Assembly: GCA_023079485.1 (NCBI GenBank)
Contig: CM041083.1
Span: forward strand, 142,614,052 to 142,678,051
From: Archilochus colubris
Lineage: Eukaryota > Chordata > Aves > Apodiformes > Trochilidae
DNA length: 64,000 nucleotides
Reading direction: 5' to 3'
Numbering within the stretch: the first letter of the stretch is position 1; each line of letters begins with the position of its first letter. This document shows, piece by piece, positions 61,117 through 64,000 of the stretch. The notes under the pieces are model-generated. The model did not search any database, was not told where the DNA came from, and worked only from the letters and a program-made list of their open reading frames with translations. A program made the position numbers and the translations under genes.

Positions 61117-64000
61117 CAGATACAGGTTGGCACTGTAGACAGCAACCAAGTACAACATCTGTGCAGGGAAATCCTTGTCCTGTGTGCAGAGGGGACTGTC
61201 ACTTTTTTGAATGCCCAATAGTTCTTTCATGGTGTGCCTGAGCTGTGCTGTGTCCATCCATAAGGGCAGTTGTCCTGTGGCCTCTGGCAGTTTTACCAGA
61301 GGCAGAAATACTTCAGCTGGGATACAGGAGCTAAACCATCACCCTCACTGATCTGAAAAGGAACAAGGAGCTGGTCTACAGTGCCAGCTCCCACCTTAAT
61401 ATTTTCATGGGTTTGCAAAAATCAGCTTTTCCTAGCACAGGCAATGCCTGCCTATCTGCAGGGCCCACTTAGTGTGCTACACCTGCAGGGGTAGGGGAGT
61501 TTGTGTAATCATTCATAAAGGGATTTATCTGCTAAATATTTTCAGACCTTACAAGTTTAGGAACAAACTGAATCATGGAACTGGATCACGGAGCTTTTCC
61601 ATGGCCGGAAAGCTGCCTCTGGGACATGAGCTAAGGAAACCTAATAATGGTGATCTGCTAAAATGACATGTCAGACAGGTCTGCTAGAGACTGCCAGAGC
61701 TGCAGGGCAGGCTGGGCAACCCCTGTGCACATTTAGGTGTGCAGCATCCCCTGCTCGAGCTTCTCGCATTGCTTCAACTACTGCACCTCGTTCTGTAGAG
61801 CCACATCTACAGAATGGCTCACTGCAGCATTGCTGGGAGTAGGAGTCTGACTTCTCACTTCATGCTGAAGATGTCCTCTCTGTTTCAACCAGCTGTCCTG
61901 GTTTCCTGGTCTCTTAGCTGAGGCCTTGTTGGAGCACATTGAAGCTCTGGTCCAGCATTCCCAAGGATAGCCAGGGCTGAAGAGAGCTAATGGGCACCAC
62001 TCGCTGAGATCTGCAATCAGGACATTGCCATGACACATGGGGAGACCTGAGGAGCTAAGAAAAAGCCCTGAAATCCTCCCTGCAGGATTAGTTTTGCTCT
62101 GAAAGAATAATTTCAAACTGGAGGTCACATCCTGTACTGTTTGGTATCGGATACAAGGAAAGGGGCAGCAACAGAATGACCACTGCCCCTAGCAGACTTC
62201 TCTCTGCCCTGGGACCAGCAGTTCCTCTCAGTCCCTCTCTGGGAATGATGCAGGCCCCCTGGGAACATCAGCTGCAACATCCCTGTATTCCTCAGGGTGT
62301 TTGAGATGCTGCTCAGATCAGCACTGACAGCCTCCAGCTAGACGTGTGCCAGCTGGAAGCTCTGTAACCAGGTTAGTGTGGCACCAAGCCCAAAATAATA
62401 AGCCCTATTTATTAGGTCTTTGGTACTCTGCCTGAGGTTAAGCCTGCTGTGACCTCAATAGTAAAAGGCAGAACAGCTGAGGGAATAATCCCACTGATCC
62501 CAAAGACAGGAGAATAAGATCATCCCTCGGATTCAATTTGCAGAGGGAAAGAAGTGAGACGGGCACAGGTGCCCTCTTGAACAGGGCAGCTGAGCAGTGT
62601 GAGACTAAACCAAGCACACAGAGGCATGGTTGCCTCATCCTGAAAGAAGTTCAGAAAATGACCAACAAGGTAGCCACACAGTAAGACACAAGGAGAAGAA
62701 AGGTGGCATCCTCAGTATGGATGGCTTTTTGATACAGGAAATTCTCAAGGAGTCACCAGAGCTTTTTCTGTACAGAAAGATACACACAAAAACCCAGTGA
62801 TGAAATGAGATGAGATCCAGTGATGAGAAGGCCAGAGATTTCAGAAACCAGAAGAGGAACACAGGCCAAGCAGCAGAATGAGGTGATGAAAATACTCAGC
62901 CTGAGAACAAAGTAGTAACCTCCTTGCCACCAATGGCACTAAAAATTTTATTAGTAGTGATTTTTTTAAATTATTATGAGTAAAGAGAGACATCCTATAG
63001 CTGTCTGATGTCTCCTGTAGAGATTCTGTAGAGAACTCACTACGTGAAGGATTTCAGTATGGATGTGTAAATTCAGATGATGGACTCAAAATTAATTTAT
63101 ACTGAATCTGAGCAATTTACCCAGACACTGGATTAACTTTGACATTTATACCATCACCCTGGTTCTGACAGGAAAACAATTTAAAATTGCAAAGGCTGAA
63201 ATATGCATGGAACAAAACTGGTTTTGAATGAAGACAAATGCTCCCAGAAATTGTATTTAATTTAATGGAATTCCAGCATAATGCTTTACACCAATTTTTG
63301 CACATGCTTTCAAACATCTACCTTCAGCTATATTACTTCTGATAGCAGTAGGAGTATCAAGGGGAAAAAAATAAAAAAAAGAAAAAAAAAGACAAATGCA
63401 AAGACAAAAGTCTGCTCTGCCAAGCAAGACAGAACCTCTCCAGAATTACAGCAGTTACATATCTCACAATGTCTCACAGCCATTTTCTTTCAAAAGGCCA
63501 AAGTCCACACCTGGTGCAAATGACCCACAGTGCCTGCTTTACTCGATACAGATGCTTGGTTTCCCTGTTGCTTAAGCAGCAAATAAATGAGCCCAACATA
63601 AGCACAATGTGGGCTTAAGGAACTGCAAATGCCTGTTCCTGATGGCCAGGAGCAGAGGTCTGTGGGGGACTGACAGGTATCAGAAGGTCTCCAAACCCTC
63701 CCAGTGATCCACCAGCATGTCTGAAATGCCTGAAAGATACACAAAATACTACATATACAGTGAGTCCAGTTTTTGTGCAGAGGTCAAGACAGGAAGGTCC
63801 TCAGTGCCCTGGCAAATGTCACCTAGAGATGGCAGTGGGAAGTGAGGGCCCTGACCACCTCACCTTGCCCTTGCACTGGAGGTGCCCTGCTCTGGCCTGA
63901 GGGCATCAGGGCAGGATGGGCATCACTAAGGTGCCCTCCAGTGTCCCCATTTGTTCATTCCTGTATGAGTTCTACCCTACGTGCCCCTGCTTAGCAGTGT
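61117..64000. other. intergenic 3' flank, no gene recognised
   Basis: About 2.9 kb, more GC-rich than the introns over 61200-62400 and 63600-64000. No CR1 octamers, LTR ends or exon-like segments are recognised. The 116-codon - frame 61778-62128 has no familiar motif. An A-rich run lies at 63364-63393. I see no part of ING1 or CARS2. Confidence 0.55.

Noticed and set aside
57800..64000. Exons of ING1 or CARS2, expected downstream
   Set aside because: No PHD-finger or tRNA-synthetase motifs are seen in any frame.

Overview
The window is from a bird nuclear genome. The evidence is a single vertebrate-type gene with GT/AG introns and a CpG-island promoter, eight copies of the avian CR1 LINE (most ending in the ATTCTATG-type 3' octamers), one solo LTR resembling a family common in Neoaves, and otherwise AT-rich DNA with little repeat content. 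A neoavian source fits the LTR better than a galliform, but this rests on recall.

Layout. 1-20,740 is intergenic 5' flank with three CR1 copies and no supportable exon. 20,740-22,345 is a CpG island. 21,502-56,561 holds the complete coding part of ANKRD10 on the + strand: six coding exons (21502-21702, 27862-28014, 36486-36577, 49279-49514, 53085-53180, 56095-56561), introns of 6.2, 8.5, 12.7, 3.6 and 2.9 kb, and a 414-residue product. 56,562 to about 57,795 is the 3' UTR, ending at a double AATAAA. 57,800-64,000 is intergenic 3' flank with two CR1 copies, simple repeats and no recognisable gene. Neither expected neighbour (ARHGEF7 upstream, ING1/CARS2 downstream in amniotes) is visible.

The protein is a small ankyrin-repeat protein. 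Five ANK units occupy about residues 20-183, followed by a basic bipartite NLS-like segment, an acidic stretch, and a long tail whose last 60 or so residues match the human protein closely from memory. Exon phases agree throughout (1245 nt including the stop).

Points for a second look: an in-frame read-through of exon 5 leading to an intronic poly(A) site; two in-frame acceptors 18 nt apart at exon 6; two candidate unannotated exons in intron 1, one carrying an ATG in phase with exon 2; a MITE-like inverted repeat in intron 2 with a half copy on the other side of exon 2; a stop-riddled but protein-like antisense reading frame in intron 3; and an AT-rich minisatellite expanded inside the LTR. 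I found no operon, CRISPR, tRNA, rRNA or other novel multi-gene system.
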